Positions 47,103 through 55,894 of a stretch of 64,000 nt of DNA are shown here, piece after piece. A program made the translations under genes and the position numbers. How positions within the stretch are numbered: the first letter of the stretch is position 1; the number at the start of each line of letters is the position of its first letter. This DNA comes from CAIKZZ01 sp036742455 (GTDB lineage: Bacteria; Pseudomonadota; Gammaproteobacteria; Steroidobacterales; Steroidobacteraceae), in assembly GCA_036742455.1 (NCBI GenBank), contig DAINQU010000008.1, positions 79,570 through 143,569 of the forward strand. Reading direction: 5' to 3'. The notes beneath the pieces are model-generated. The model was not told the DNA's origin. It ran no database searches and was given only the letters and a program-made list of their open reading frames with translations.

Positions 47103-48767
47103 ATGACGACGGTGCGATGGGTGTTGGGCGCTGTCTGGGCAGTCGCCGGGGTAGCGATATCGTGTGCTTCGGCCGAGCCGGCCGCGGTGTCCGGCGCGTC
47201 GGTGTCGCCGCTTGAGGTGACAATCGATCAAGGCCCGGTGCGAGGCGTCTTGCGTCACGGAGTGGTTGAATTCCGCGGGATTCCGTACGCCGGTTCGCCT
47301 GCGGGCGCGCACCGCTGGGCACCCACGCCGCCGCCGCCGCATTGGACCGCGGTGCGCGATGCGAGCGCCTTCGGTCCCGCCTGCCCGCAGACGGCGCGCT
47401 TCGGGCTCACCGAGGCGAGCGACGCCGAAGACTGCCTCACGATCAACGTCAGCGAGCCGGCGGATCGCAAAGCCGGTGAGACGCTGCCCGTGTTGTTCTG
47501 GATCCACGGCGGGGCCTTCTTAGGGGGCAGCGCCAATCTGTATCGTTTGGATGCCCTGGCACGCCAGCGCATCGTCGTCGTCTCGGCGAACTATCGTCTT
47601 GGGGTGTTCGGGTTCATGGCGCACCCGGCTTTCGCGGCGAGCGACAACGGCGCCTTCGGGTTGGAGGATCAGCGGGCGGCGATGCGTTGGGTACAGCGCA
47701 ACATCGCTGCGTTCGGTGGTGATCCGGCGAACGTCACGATCGCCGGTGAGTCGGCGGGTGGCGGTTCCGTCTGTCAGCACCTCGCGGCACCGGAGCGCGT
47801 GAAGGGGCTGTTCAGCAAAGCGATCGTGCAGAGCGCGGCCTGCATGCAGCCGTTGCCGTCGGTCGCGCAAGGCGGCAGCTTAGGTATTCGGATATCCACC
47901 GATCCCATAGTGCACTGCGGTAACGATGCCCACACGCTCGCCTGTCTGCGTAAAGCGCCCCTGGCCGATCTTCTCGACGCAGGTATGACCGCGGCCGGGG
48001 CGTCGGTGATGTCGTTCGGCCCAACGATCGGCTCAACGGTCACACCGCGCGCGTTTGCGGAGGCCGCCCGGACGGGCGATTTGGTCAAAGTGCCGTTATT
48101 GTTGGGCGGTACGCGCGACGAGTTGCGTTTGTATGTGGGCTACGACGAGCAGGCGGGGCGGCACGTGACGCACGACAACGTGCTTGAGCATCTGCGCACG
48201 ATGTACGAGGCCACACCCGCCGCGCAGTCGGCACACGCCGCCGAGCAGATTGCCAGGGAATACGACGTCGCGAACGCCGCGTCGGTTCCGGCAACGCTCG
48301 GAACCATCATGTCCGATTACACGCCGGTGGTCGGGATCAACAATTGCTTGTACTTGAAGACGGCCGAGACCTATGCGCAGTTTTCGCCCACGCGCGTGTT
48401 CGAGTTCGCCGATCGGGACGCACCGATACTCGGCGTCGGGATGCCGGCGCACCCGGATCCGGGGTTTGAAATCGGGGCGGGGCACTCGTCTGAGCTGAAC
48501 TACCTGTTCCCGAATTTGTCGAATACGTCGCGCATCGATGCGCCGGATCTGTCACCCGCTTCACAGGCGTTGGCGGATCAGATGGTCGTCCTGTGGGCGA
48601 ACTTCATGCGCTCGGGTGTGCCCAGTGCGGCCGGTGTCGCGGCCTGGCCGCTCTACCGAGGCGGTCCGACGGCGATGCTGCTCGATCGCGGCGGGCCGGT
48701 GCTGTTTGATGCCGCGCAGCGCCACAAGTGCGGATTCTGGAAGAGCCTGTACCCGCAGGCGTTGTGA
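47103..48767 (+). CDS. Secreted type-B carboxylesterase
   Basis: A 554-residue alpha/beta hydrolase. Signal peptide (residues 1-26), then VRGVLRHGVVEFRGIPYAGSPAGAHRW, the oxyanion-hole segment WIHGGAFLGGSANLY, nucleophile Ser in IAGESAGGGSV (about residue 217) and catalytic His in GAGHSSELNYLFPN (about 461). All match the carboxylesterase/PnbA family. The substrate is unknown. It stands alone in an accessory-looking stretch between the toxin-antitoxin pair and a GST. Confidence 0.88.
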   Translation: MTTVRWVLGAVWAVAGVAISCASAEPAAVSGASVSPLEVTIDQGPVRGVLRHGVVEFRGIPYAGSPAGAHRWAPTPPPPHWTAVRDASAFGPACPQTARFGLTEASDAEDCLTINVSEPADRKAGETLPVLFWIHGGAFLGGSANLYRLDALARQRIVVVSANYRLGVFGFMAHPAFAASDNGAFGLEDQRAAMRWVQRNIAAFGGDPANVTIAGESAGGGSVCQHLAAPERVKGLFSKAIVQSAACMQPLPSVAQGGSLGIRISTDPIVHCGNDAHTLACLRKAPLADLLDAGMTAAGASVMSFGPTIGSTVTPRAFAEAARTGDLVKVPLLLGGTRDELRLYVGYDEQAGRHVTHDNVLEHLRTMYEATPAAQSAHAAEQIAREYDVANAASVPATLGTIMSDYTPVVGINNCLYLKTAETYAQFSPTRVFEFADRDAPILGVGMPAHPDPGFEIGAGHSSELNYLFPNLSNTSRIDAPDLSPASQALADQMVVLWANFMRSGVPSAAGVAAWPLYRGGPTAMLLDRGGPVLFDAAQRHKCGFWKSLYPQAL

Positions 48768-48878
48768 CAGCGTTTTGCGTGGCGGGGCTTGGCTACGGAA
48801 CCCGAGCCCCCATATCCGCAGCGTCTCGCGGATGCGTGATTGAATGTTGGTGGCAGCGTTCACCGTAGGAGTTGTGTG

Positions 48879-49748
48879 ATGACCGAACCGTACGAACCCC
48901 CAAAGGTGTGGACCTGGAACAAAGCGAGCGGCGGCCGCTTTGCGCACATCAATCGTCCCGTCGCCGGAGCCACCCACGAAAAGGCGCTGCCCGTGGGCCG
49001 CCATCCGTTGCAGTTGTACTCGCTCGGCACCCCGAACGGCGTCAAAGTCACCATCCTCTTGGAAGAGTTGCTGGCGCTCGGATTCAGTGGTGCGGAGTAC
49101 GACGCGTGGCTGATCAATATCAGCGACGGCGACCAGTTCAGCAGCGGCTTCGTCGACGTCAATCCCAATTCGAAGATTCCGGCGTTGGTGGACCACAGCG
49201 GCGCCGAACCGATCAACGTGTTTGAGTCGGGTGCGATTCTCATGTACCTCGCGGAGAAGTTCGGCGTGTTCCTGCCTACCGAGCCTGCGGCACGCGCAAC
49301 GTGTTTGTCGTGGCTGTTCTGGCAGGTGGGGAGTGCGCCGTTCCTCGGCGGAGGTTTCGGCCATTTCTACGCCTACGCACCGATCAAGATCGAGTACGCG
49401 ATTGACCGCTTCGCGATGGAGACGAAGCGTCAACTGGACGTGCTCAATCGCCGCTTGGCCGAGCACGAGTACGTGGCCGGCGATGCGTACACCGTGGCCG
49501 ATATGGCGATTTTTCCGTGGTACGGCGGCGTCGTGAAGGGCTGGGCTTATAACGCGGCCGAGTTCCTCTCGGTGCACGAGTATCCGCACGTCTTACGATG
49601 GGCCGATCAGTTGTATGCGCGCCCGGCGGTCCAACGTGGCCGGCGGGTGAACCGGGTGATGGGCGAGCCGTCGGAGCAACTGCGCGAACGGCACTCCGCG
49701 AGTGATTTCGACGCGCCGCCGGCCAGCGAGGCGACGGGAGCGGGCTAA
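48879..49748 (+). CDS. YghU-type glutathione S-transferase (disulfide-bond oxidoreductase)
   Basis: A 289-residue Nu-class GST. The long N-terminal extension EPPKVWTWNKASGGRFAHINRPVAGATHEKALPVGRHPLQLYSLGTPNGVKVTILLEELLALG is specific to YghU. PNSKIPALVDHSG and FESGAILMYLAEKFG bind glutathione, and the C-terminal helical domain follows. YghU reduces organic hydroperoxides and disulfides in vitro. AGGAG lies seven bases upstream of ATG 48879. Confidence 0.93.
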   Translation: MTEPYEPPKVWTWNKASGGRFAHINRPVAGATHEKALPVGRHPLQLYSLGTPNGVKVTILLEELLALGFSGAEYDAWLINISDGDQFSSGFVDVNPNSKIPALVDHSGAEPINVFESGAILMYLAEKFGVFLPTEPAARATCLSWLFWQVGSAPFLGGGFGHFYAYAPIKIEYAIDRFAMETKRQLDVLNRRLAEHEYVAGDAYTVADMAIFPWYGGVVKGWAYNAAEFLSVHEYPHVLRWADQLYARPAVQRGRRVNRVMGEPSEQLRERHSASDFDAPPASEATGAG

Positions 49749-50365
49749 GCGTCGGTTGGCGCGGCGGCGATCGCGGCCGCCGCGGCGATTTTGTGTCGGG
49801 CCTGCCACGGCGGGCCGGCGGTGCGGCCCATGGCGTTGAGCACGGCGTCGATGTCAGGCTCGCCCAAGCGACGCGCGGCGTCGGCGTGGACCCGGTCCCG
49901 GTCGTACCAGACGACCGTCCAACCGCGCTCCTCGGCGGCGTTCGCCAGCGCGAGGCGGTACATCACCGAATCGGCGATGACTTGCACGCGGTTGTCGCGC
50001 ACGCGCGCTTCCACGCTCTCGGGGAGCGGTGGGCACGCTCGTATGGCTATCGTGCCGATCGGCGTGGGCAGCGACGACGCGAGGCGTGCGAGGCTGTCGC
50101 GGGCACCGACGGCCGCAGCGGCGGTAACGGTGGCGATCACCTCCAAGGCCTCGGGCAACGTGGTGGGCCGGGCCCATGGACTTTCCAGGTATCGACCGAC
50201 CGCCCACGCGCCTTCGTGATGGTAGGGCTGGGTGGGCAGACCCGTGGTCAGATCAATGCGACGACGGTCGAGGAGTCGTGCCGGGACTGCGAGCGTCACG
50301 AGTTCCATGGCGTTGCCGTGCTCGACGGCACCGACGGTGGCGGTCATGCTCATTGTCCGAATCAT
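49745..50365 (-). CDS. Conserved protein of unknown function
   Basis: A 206-residue protein whose 3' end overlaps the convergent GST gene by four bases. N-terminal part VEHGNAMELVTLAVPARLLDRRRIDLTTGLPTQPYHHEGAWAVGRYLESPWARPTTLPEALEVI, then a stretch VQVIADSVMYRLALANAAEERGWTVVWYDRDRVHADAARRLGEPDIDAVLNAMGRTAGPPWQARHKIAAAAAIAA. Similar proteins occur in Actinobacteria as I remember them, but I cannot name a family or a function. The C-terminal half reads like a ribonuclease-H/resolvase-type helper (conserved Trp, Tyr-Asp, Arg-His-Lys), which is only a guess. ATGs at 50353 and 50347 are alternative starts. Confidence 0.6.
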   Translation of the reverse strand: MIRTMSMTATVGAVEHGNAMELVTLAVPARLLDRRRIDLTTGLPTQPYHHEGAWAVGRYLESPWARPTTLPEALEVIATVTAAAAVGARDSLARLASSLPTPIGTIAIRACPPLPESVEARVRDNRVQVIADSVMYRLALANAAEERGWTVVWYDRDRVHADAARRLGEPDIDAVLNAMGRTAGPPWQARHKIAAAAAIAAAPTDA

Positions 50366-50471
50366 TGACGTTCACGCTTCCGAAAAGTGGGCGATTCGTT
50401 CGGCCTCGTGAGAGGCAGTCCTCGCATCGGGGGCCGTCGGCCTCCATTTCAACGTAAGTTGGGGGCTGTGA

Positions 50472-50642
50472 CCAGCGAGGGGTTTCCTGACGTCCAGCGG
50501 CGCCCGGCGCGATGTTAGCGCCCGCTTGAACGAACTCATTAAAGGCAAGCGTGGCATTACCGCCGATGCTGCGCTTGATCGGGCAGACGCGTTGGGCACG
50601 TCTGTGCGAGTTTGGATGAATTTACAGTCCACCTACGATTGA
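50472..50642 (+). pseudogene. Decayed HigA-type (XRE) antitoxin gene
   Basis: A stop-free stretch of 56 codons without a start codon ending at TGA 50640-50642. ARLNELIKGKRGITADAAL is the HigA DNA-recognition region, followed by the family end GTSVRVWMNLQSTYD. The upstream part (GFLTSSGARRDV) has lost several residues compared with HigA, and the N-terminal third is missing. A HigB toxin was not recognised upstream. It is probably a relic. Confidence 0.65.
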
Positions 50643-50882
50643 GCAGTCGCGGCCAAAACGCGCGCAGCGTAGGGGATCTTCGCGGTCAGCACGGTGGGCG
50701 GATAGATATCTACCGGTCCGTAGGCGACACCGCGTGATACCTGCTACTCGCCAACGGCGTCGGTGTCTATCAGGAAGGCTGCCCGAGAGACGGCATGCGA
50801 CCTCTCTGCCGCGTGACCCTTGAGGCATGACGCTCTGCCGCAGTCGGGAAGTCCATCGACGGCCGATCGCGTCGTCCGGGAG

Positions 50883-50921
50883 GCGTTCCGAGACACGCCG
50901 ATAGCACGTGTCTCGGAACGC
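50883..50921 (-). terminator. 15-bp perfect hairpin downstream of the isocitrate dehydrogenase gene
   Basis: Arms GCGTTCCGAGACACG (50883-50897) and CGTGTCTCGGAACGC (50907-50921) with a 9-base loop, 15 bases after the icd stop on the minus strand. There is no U-tract beyond it. Either a factor-independent end with a weak tail, or a 3' stabiliser. Confidence 0.55.
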
Positions 50922-50936
50922 GCGGGCACCGTTACA

Positions 50937-53171
50937 TCAGGCGCCGACGGCGGCCAGATCCGCGTTCAACGTCGGACTCGGCCGCATCACCGCGGTCAGC
51001 TTGGCCGGGTCTGCCCAGTAGTACCCGCCGATGTTCGCGGGTTTCCCTTGCACTGCGGCCAGTTCCGCGATGATGGTGCTTTCGTGAGCGGCCAACGCAG
51101 CGGCCAACGGCGCAAAATGAGCCGCCAACGCCGCATCGTCCGTTTGCGCGGCAAGCGCCTGTGCCCAGTACATGGCGAGGTAGAACTGACTGCCGCGATT
51201 ATCCAGTTCGCCGGTTTTCGGCGACGGCGACTTGCGGTTGTCGAGCAACTTTCCGGTCGCCGCGTCCAGGGTGGTTGCCAAGATCTGGGCCCGTGCGTTG
51301 CCGGTCTTGAGGCCCAGGTCTTCGAGGCTGACCGCGAGCGCGAGGAATTCGCCGAGCGAGTCCCAGCGCAAGTGGTTCTCTTCGACCAGCTGCTGCACGT
51401 GCTTCGGGGCCGAGCCGCCGGCACCGGTCTCGTACATGCCGCCGCCCGCCATCAACGGCACTATCGACAGCATTTTGGCGCTGGTGCCGAGTTCCATGAT
51501 CGGGAAGAGGTCGGTCAGGTAATCGCGGAGGATGTTCCCGGTGACCGAGATGGTGTCGAGGCCGCGGATCACGCGCTCCAAGGTGTAACGCATCGCGCGT
51601 ACCTGCGACATGATCTGAATGTCGAGACCCTCGGTGTCGTGATCGAGCAGGTAAGTCTTCACCTTCTTGATCAGTTCCGCTTCGTGCGGACGGTACGGAT
51701 CGAGCCAGAACACGGCCGGCATCCCCGAGTTGCGGCAGCGCGTGACCGCGAGCTTCACCCAGTCACGGATCGGCGCGTCCTTGACCTGACACATGCGGAA
51801 GATGTCGCCGGCCTCGACCTGTTGGCTCAGCAACACTTCGCCGGTCGCAAGGTCGGTGATGTTGGCGATGCCGTCCTCGGGAATTTCGAAGGTCTTGTCG
51901 TGCGAGCCGTACTCTTCGGCCTGTTGGGCCATGAGGCCGACGTTCGGAACCGTGCCCATCGTGCGCGGATCGAAAGCGCCGTGCCACTTACAGAAATTGA
52001 TCATTTCCTGGTAGATCCGCGCGAACGTGCTCTCCGGAATGACCGCCTTCACTTCTTTGAGGCGACCGTCGGCACCGTACATCTTGCCGCCGTTGCGGAT
52101 CATGGCCGGCATCGAGGCGTCGACGATCACGTCGCTCGGCGAGTGGAAATTCGTGATGCCCTTGGCCGAGTCGACCATCGCCAGTTCCGGGCGGTGTTCC
52201 TGACAGGCGTGCAGATCGCGCACGATCTCTTCGCGCTGCGAGCTCGGCAGCGTGGCTATCTTGGTGTACAGATCGGCCATGCCGTTGTTGACGTTGATGC
52301 CCAATTGGTCGAACAGCGCCCCGTGCTTTTCGAAGGCTTCGCGATAGAAGGTTCGCACGCAGTGCCCGAACACGATCGGGTGCGACACTTTCATCATCGT
52401 CGCTTTCACGTGCAGCGAGAACATGACGCCCGACTTGTGCGCGTCTTCGATCTCCCGCTCGTAAAAGGCCAGCAAGGCCTTCTTCGACATAAACATCGAA
52501 TCGATGATCTCACCGGCCTGCAGGGGCACTTTGGCCTTCAGCACGACGGCTTTGCCGGAGGTCGTGATCAATTCCATTTTGACGTCACGAGCGTGGTCGA
52601 CCGTCATCGACTTTTCGCCGTGGTAGAAATCCCCGGCATGCATGTGCGAGACGTGAGTGCGCGAGGCCTGTGACCATTCCCCCATGAAGTGTGGGTTCTT
52701 GCGCGCGTATTCCTTGACGGCGCGCGGCGCTCGTCGGTCGGAGTTGCCTTCGCGCAGCACGGGGTTCACCGAGGAGCCGATGCACTTCGCGTAACGGGCC
52801 TTGATCGCCTTTTCCTCGTCGGTCTTGGGATCGCTCGGGTAGTCGGGAATCGCATAGCCCTTGCTCTGCAGTTCCTTGATGGCCGCCAGCAACTGTGGCA
52901 CCGACGCGCTGATGTTCGGCAGCTTGATGATGTTCGCGTCCGGCTCCAGCGTCTTCTTCCCCAAGGCGGCGAGCGTGTCCGGTACCTGTTGTTCCGGCGG
53001 CAGACGGTCGGCGAAGTTGCCGAGGATGCGGGCGGCGACCGAGATGTCGCATTCGTCGATGCGGATGCCGGCGGCTTGCGTGAACGTGCGCACGATCGGC
53101 AAGAAGGAGTAGGTCGCCAGCAACGGCGCTTCGTCGGTGAGCGTGTAGATGATCGTCGGTTCGCTGCTCAT
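50937..53171 (-). CDS. icd: Monomeric NADP-dependent isocitrate dehydrogenase
   Basis: A 744-residue enzyme of the monomeric type (IDH-II), unrelated in length to the 415-residue dimeric Icd. Marks: TIIYTLTDEAPLLATYSFLPIVRTF at the start, KLPNISASVPQLLAAIKELQSKGYA, GSSVNPVLREGNSDRRAP, VDASMPAMIRNGGKMYG, and the C-terminal KAKTLDAATGKLLDNRKSPS-like segment RAQILATTLDAATGKLLDNRKSPS. It converts isocitrate to 2-oxoglutarate in the TCA cycle. The ATG at 53171 has GAGGAA upstream and gives the family start; an in-frame ATG at 53198 is less likely. Confidence 0.96.
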   Translation of the reverse strand: MSSEPTIIYTLTDEAPLLATYSFLPIVRTFTQAAGIRIDECDISVAARILGNFADRLPPEQQVPDTLAALGKKTLEPDANIIKLPNISASVPQLLAAIKELQSKGYAIPDYPSDPKTDEEKAIKARYAKCIGSSVNPVLREGNSDRRAPRAVKEYARKNPHFMGEWSQASRTHVSHMHAGDFYHGEKSMTVDHARDVKMELITTSGKAVVLKAKVPLQAGEIIDSMFMSKKALLAFYEREIEDAHKSGVMFSLHVKATMMKVSHPIVFGHCVRTFYREAFEKHGALFDQLGINVNNGMADLYTKIATLPSSQREEIVRDLHACQEHRPELAMVDSAKGITNFHSPSDVIVDASMPAMIRNGGKMYGADGRLKEVKAVIPESTFARIYQEMINFCKWHGAFDPRTMGTVPNVGLMAQQAEEYGSHDKTFEIPEDGIANITDLATGEVLLSQQVEAGDIFRMCQVKDAPIRDWVKLAVTRCRNSGMPAVFWLDPYRPHEAELIKKVKTYLLDHDTEGLDIQIMSQVRAMRYTLERVIRGLDTISVTGNILRDYLTDLFPIMELGTSAKMLSIVPLMAGGGMYETGAGGSAPKHVQQLVEENHLRWDSLGEFLALAVSLEDLGLKTGNARAQILATTLDAATGKLLDNRKSPSPKTGELDNRGSQFYLAMYWAQALAAQTDDAALAAHFAPLAAALAAHESTIIAELAAVQGKPANIGGYYWADPAKLTAVMRPSPTLNADLAAVGA

Positions 53172-53218
53172 ATCGTCGTTCCTCAATGGATCCGTCAACG
53201 GGAAACCTAGTGCGCACG

Positions 53219-53227
53219 ATTATCGCA
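53219..53227 (-). promoter_or_regulatory. Candidate extended -10 promoter of icd
   Basis: Minus-strand TGCGATAAT (53227-53219), an extended -10 element, about 45 bases before the icd ATG. No -35 match; tentative. Confidence 0.35.
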
Positions 53228-53300
53228 CTAATTGCTTACAATTCCGCGCGGTTTACCCCGACAGAAGGGGCCACGTTCGGCGTCACTTTCGGGGTAGGCG

Positions 53301-54230
53301 TCACGCCGGCGCTCTGGCGCGGGTCGGGTCGAGCCGCGATTCGGCGAGGATCCAATCGGCGACGCGTCGGACCCGATGATCGACCGGCAGACCGCGCGCG
53401 TGGGCGATGTAATAGCCCCGATCCGCGTTGGTCACGGTCGGCCCGACGCGAACGAGCGCGCCGCTGTGCAAAAAATCGTCGAGCAGCCCGTCCCAGCACA
53501 AGCCGACTCCTTGGCCGGCCAAGGCCGCGGCGACGACCATGGGATAGCTGTCAAATTGCACGCGTCGTCCGCTCGCGGGCGGCGATCCGCCCACGGCACG
53601 CAGCCACTCGGCCCAGTCGTACCAAGGGCGGCGCGGCACGTGCATATCGAGCAGCGTGTAGGGGGCCAGATCGTCCGGTGAGCGTGGCGCGGCGCGTTTG
53701 CCGAGCAGTAAGGGGCTCGCCACGGGGAACACGTGCTCCCGGAACAGCAACGTGACCTCACTGTCGTCTGGGGTCGGTGTGCCGAATCGAATCTGCAGGT
53801 CGCCGGTACTGTCGATTTCGCGGTCGTGCGATTGGCTGACGATGCGCAGCGACTGATCGGGAAATGCCCGCTGCATGCGCGGCAGGCGGGGAATGAGCCA
53901 GTAGGCCGAGAAACCCGCACCGGCACTGATGGTGAGTGCGCTGCGGGAGGGCTGGCGCAGTCGGGTCACCACCTCCTGAATGCGGGTGAGGCCGGCGCGC
54001 ACCGCGTCCTCAAGTTCGCGTCCTTCGCGGGTCAGTGCCCAGGGGCGGGAGCGGCGATCGAAGAGCGTGACCCCTAAATCCGCTTCAAGGGCGAGCAGTC
54101 GGCGACTGGTTGCCGGTTGGGACAGTCCCAACTCGTCGGCGGCACGTTGCACCGTGCCGAGGCGTGCGACGGCGTCGAAAGCGAGCAGTCCGGCAAAAAC
54201 CGGCAAACGAGGAGTATGCATGGGCTGCAT
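53301..54230 (-). CDS. LysR-family transcriptional regulator (GcvA-like)
   Basis: A 309-residue regulator. The N-terminal winged HTH reads FAGLLAFDAVARLGTVQRAADELGLSQPATSRRLLALEADLGVTLFDRR (about 12-60). The effector domain has a periplasmic-binding fold with QSLRIVSQSHDREIDSTGDLQIRFG and ends with the RVADWILAESR segment typical of GcvA-like members. An ATG nine bases downstream is an alternative start. It is divergent from an iron oxygenase gene that it may control; an inverted repeat GGCTGC-N19-GCAGCC (54223-54253) lies between them. Confidence 0.9.
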   Translation of the reverse strand: MQPMHTPRLPVFAGLLAFDAVARLGTVQRAADELGLSQPATSRRLLALEADLGVTLFDRRSRPWALTREGRELEDAVRAGLTRIQEVVTRLRQPSRSALTISAGAGFSAYWLIPRLPRMQRAFPDQSLRIVSQSHDREIDSTGDLQIRFGTPTPDDSEVTLLFREHVFPVASPLLLGKRAAPRSPDDLAPYTLLDMHVPRRPWYDWAEWLRAVGGSPPASGRRVQFDSYPMVVAAALAGQGVGLCWDGLLDDFLHSGALVRVGPTVTNADRGYYIAHARGLPVDHRVRRVADWILAESRLDPTRARAPA

Positions 54231-54312
54231 AGTAGCATTTCAACTTTGCAGCCTCATCGGCGTGGGTCTCGGGATACTGACAGCGGTCGATACCGTCCTT
54301 ACGGGTGCCCCT

Positions 54313-55176
54313 ATGCCGCTGACGTCCAGCTCACCTATTTCCTTGTCTGAGCTCATCAATCTTGATTTGTACCCGCTGCACGAACCGGGCCCGGAGCGTG
54401 ATTCGCTGCTCGCGTGCGTGCGCGAAGAGCTGGATGACAGCGGCTGTGCGGTGTTAAAAGACTTTATGCGTCCAAGCGCGATCCCGCACCTCGTCGCGGA
54501 GTGCGATCGCGTGCGCGACAAGGCGCACCGCAATTTCAATCGCACGAACCCCTATTTCACGGCCGACAGTCCCGAGTACCCCGCGTCGCATCCGCGTCGG
54601 CGGTTTTACGATCGCTCCAACGCATTCATTCCGGCGGACCATTTCGGGGCGGACAGCGCCATTCGTGCCGTGTACGAATGGCCGGCCTTTGCACCCTTTA
54701 TCAAAGCGGCGCTGCGCGAAACGGCGTTCCATCGCTACGGGGATCCGTTGGCCGACGTCATCGTCAACATGGCCGAAGCGGGCAATGGCTTTCCGTGGCA
54801 CTTCGATACCAATAACTACACCGTGACCTTGGCCATCCAAAACGCCGAGGGTGGCGGTGAGTTCGAGTACAGCCCCGCGCTGCGCTCGGCCACCGACGAG
54901 AACTACGCGGGAGTCGAGCGGGTGCTGAACGGTGATGCCTCGCTCATTCGGCGTCTGGTGCTGGAGCCTGGGGACCTGCAGATCTTCCGCGGTCGCTACT
55001 CCTTGCACCGGGTGGCCCCGTTGCTCGGAGCGCGTCCGCGCTACGTGGCCATTTACAGTTATGCGGAATTACCCGATATGGTCGGCAGCCCCGAGCGGAC
55101 GCAGCAATTGTATGGACGCGTCTTGCCGATTCATTGGGAACGCGCGGGTCGACGCGCGGATGCACTCGTCGACTGA
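54313..55176 (+). CDS. 2-oxoglutarate/Fe(II) oxygenase, HalD/BesD-like
   Basis: A 287-residue non-haem iron enzyme. The facial triad is His163 and Asp165 (WHFDTN) with His232 (YSLHRV), followed by Arg241/243 suited to bind 2-oxoglutarate. The stretch GGGEFEYSPALRS, the long insert, then LEPGDLQIFRGRYSLHRVAPL and SPERTQQLYGR recall the HalD/BesD group that acts on free amino acids, judged from memory. Halogenases of that group have Gly in place of Asp165, so this protein should be a hydroxylase. ATG 54313 is chosen because the open frame before it overlaps the regulator gene. The substrate is unknown. Confidence 0.7.
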   Translation: MPLTSSSPISLSELINLDLYPLHEPGPERDSLLACVREELDDSGCAVLKDFMRPSAIPHLVAECDRVRDKAHRNFNRTNPYFTADSPEYPASHPRRRFYDRSNAFIPADHFGADSAIRAVYEWPAFAPFIKAALRETAFHRYGDPLADVIVNMAEAGNGFPWHFDTNNYTVTLAIQNAEGGGEFEYSPALRSATDENYAGVERVLNGDASLIRRLVLEPGDLQIFRGRYSLHRVAPLLGARPRYVAIYSYAELPDMVGSPERTQQLYGRVLPIHWERAGRRADALVD

Positions 55177-55489
55177 TTGCCTCGGCGAGGTGGGTGCGAA
55201 CGGCGACGGTCGACTGCGTCGATTACCTAATTCTGGGGCGCCGTTTTGCGACCACGCCGACTAGGCCGCCCGTGACTGCTCTGGATAATCGATCGCGAGC
55301 CCAAGCCGGGTGTTCGATGTGGCGCGGTGCGCCACGCCAGTGGGCGAGCACACGGTTCGGCTAGGCGGCGCGCCGACGAACGACGCGCCGTTTTCGCAAG
55401 ACCCTGGGATGCCCGCGCGCGGCTCTGGCGCCGTGGCGCGGCGTTCCGTCGGCGTAAGGGTCGCGGCATGGAAGCCACAGGAGATCGAC
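55177..55489. other. Intergenic region before the UrcA gene
   Basis: 313 bases with no recognised gene. A GGATAATC box near 55280 is a weak -10 candidate for the UrcA gene, without a matching -35. Nothing else is seen. Confidence 0.35.
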
Positions 55490-55888
55490 ATGATTCGTCT
55501 ACACACATCGGTGCGAGTGCTGGCGCTGGCCAGCGTGATGGGCAGTCTGCCGGCAATGGCCGCGGACTTGCCGGAAATTGTCGTCGAGGCAAACGCCCCG
55601 ACCGTCCACGTCAGCAAACACCACGAGGCCAGCATGCCCGGCGGTGCCAGCGTCGACTTGCTGCAAGTGCGCTACCACGTGCACTTAAAGGGCTTGGATC
55701 TCGCCAAACAAGCCGACGTCGCCAAACTCGATGAGCTCATCAAAGAAGCCGCCGTCAAAGGCTGCGACACCATCAAGCAGCAATACCCGCTTGCAACGCC
55801 GTCCGGTCCGGATACGTGCGTGGCCGATGCGGTGAAGAGTGCGGACGCGCAGCGCAAAGCGGCCCTGGCCGCCGCGATGAAGAAGTAA
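55490..55888 (+). CDS. UrcA family protein
   Basis: A 132-residue exported protein. Signal peptide (MIRLHTSVRVLALASVMGSLPAMAA), then VRYHVHLKGLDLAKQADVAKLDELIKEAAVKGCDTIKQQ and CVADAVKSADAQRKAALAAA. The pattern V-x-x-x-x-LDL-x-x-x-x-x-x-x-L followed by two spaced Cys and an Ala-rich end matches UrcA, small periplasmic proteins of unknown role common in Xanthomonadales and sphingomonads. AGGAGA lies five bases upstream of the ATG. Confidence 0.75.
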   Translation: MIRLHTSVRVLALASVMGSLPAMAADLPEIVVEANAPTVHVSKHHEASMPGGASVDLLQVRYHVHLKGLDLAKQADVAKLDELIKEAAVKGCDTIKQQYPLATPSGPDTCVADAVKSADAQRKAALAAAMKK

Positions 55889-55894
55889 TCCGCG

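Larger units (their letters stand above)
50366..50936. other. Gene-poor region with the antitoxin relic and a long hairpin
   Basis: 571 bases without an intact gene. It holds the HigA relic (50472-50642) and the 15-bp hairpin next to icd (50883-50921). The remaining 240 bases (50643-50882) show nothing recognisable. Confidence 0.5.

Noticed and set aside
50744..50929. Minus-strand frame ending FLIDTDAVGE, resembling a PIN-domain start
   Set aside because: The match is a short motif at the wrong end of the frame, and the rest has no PIN residues; it also overlaps the 15-bp hairpin.
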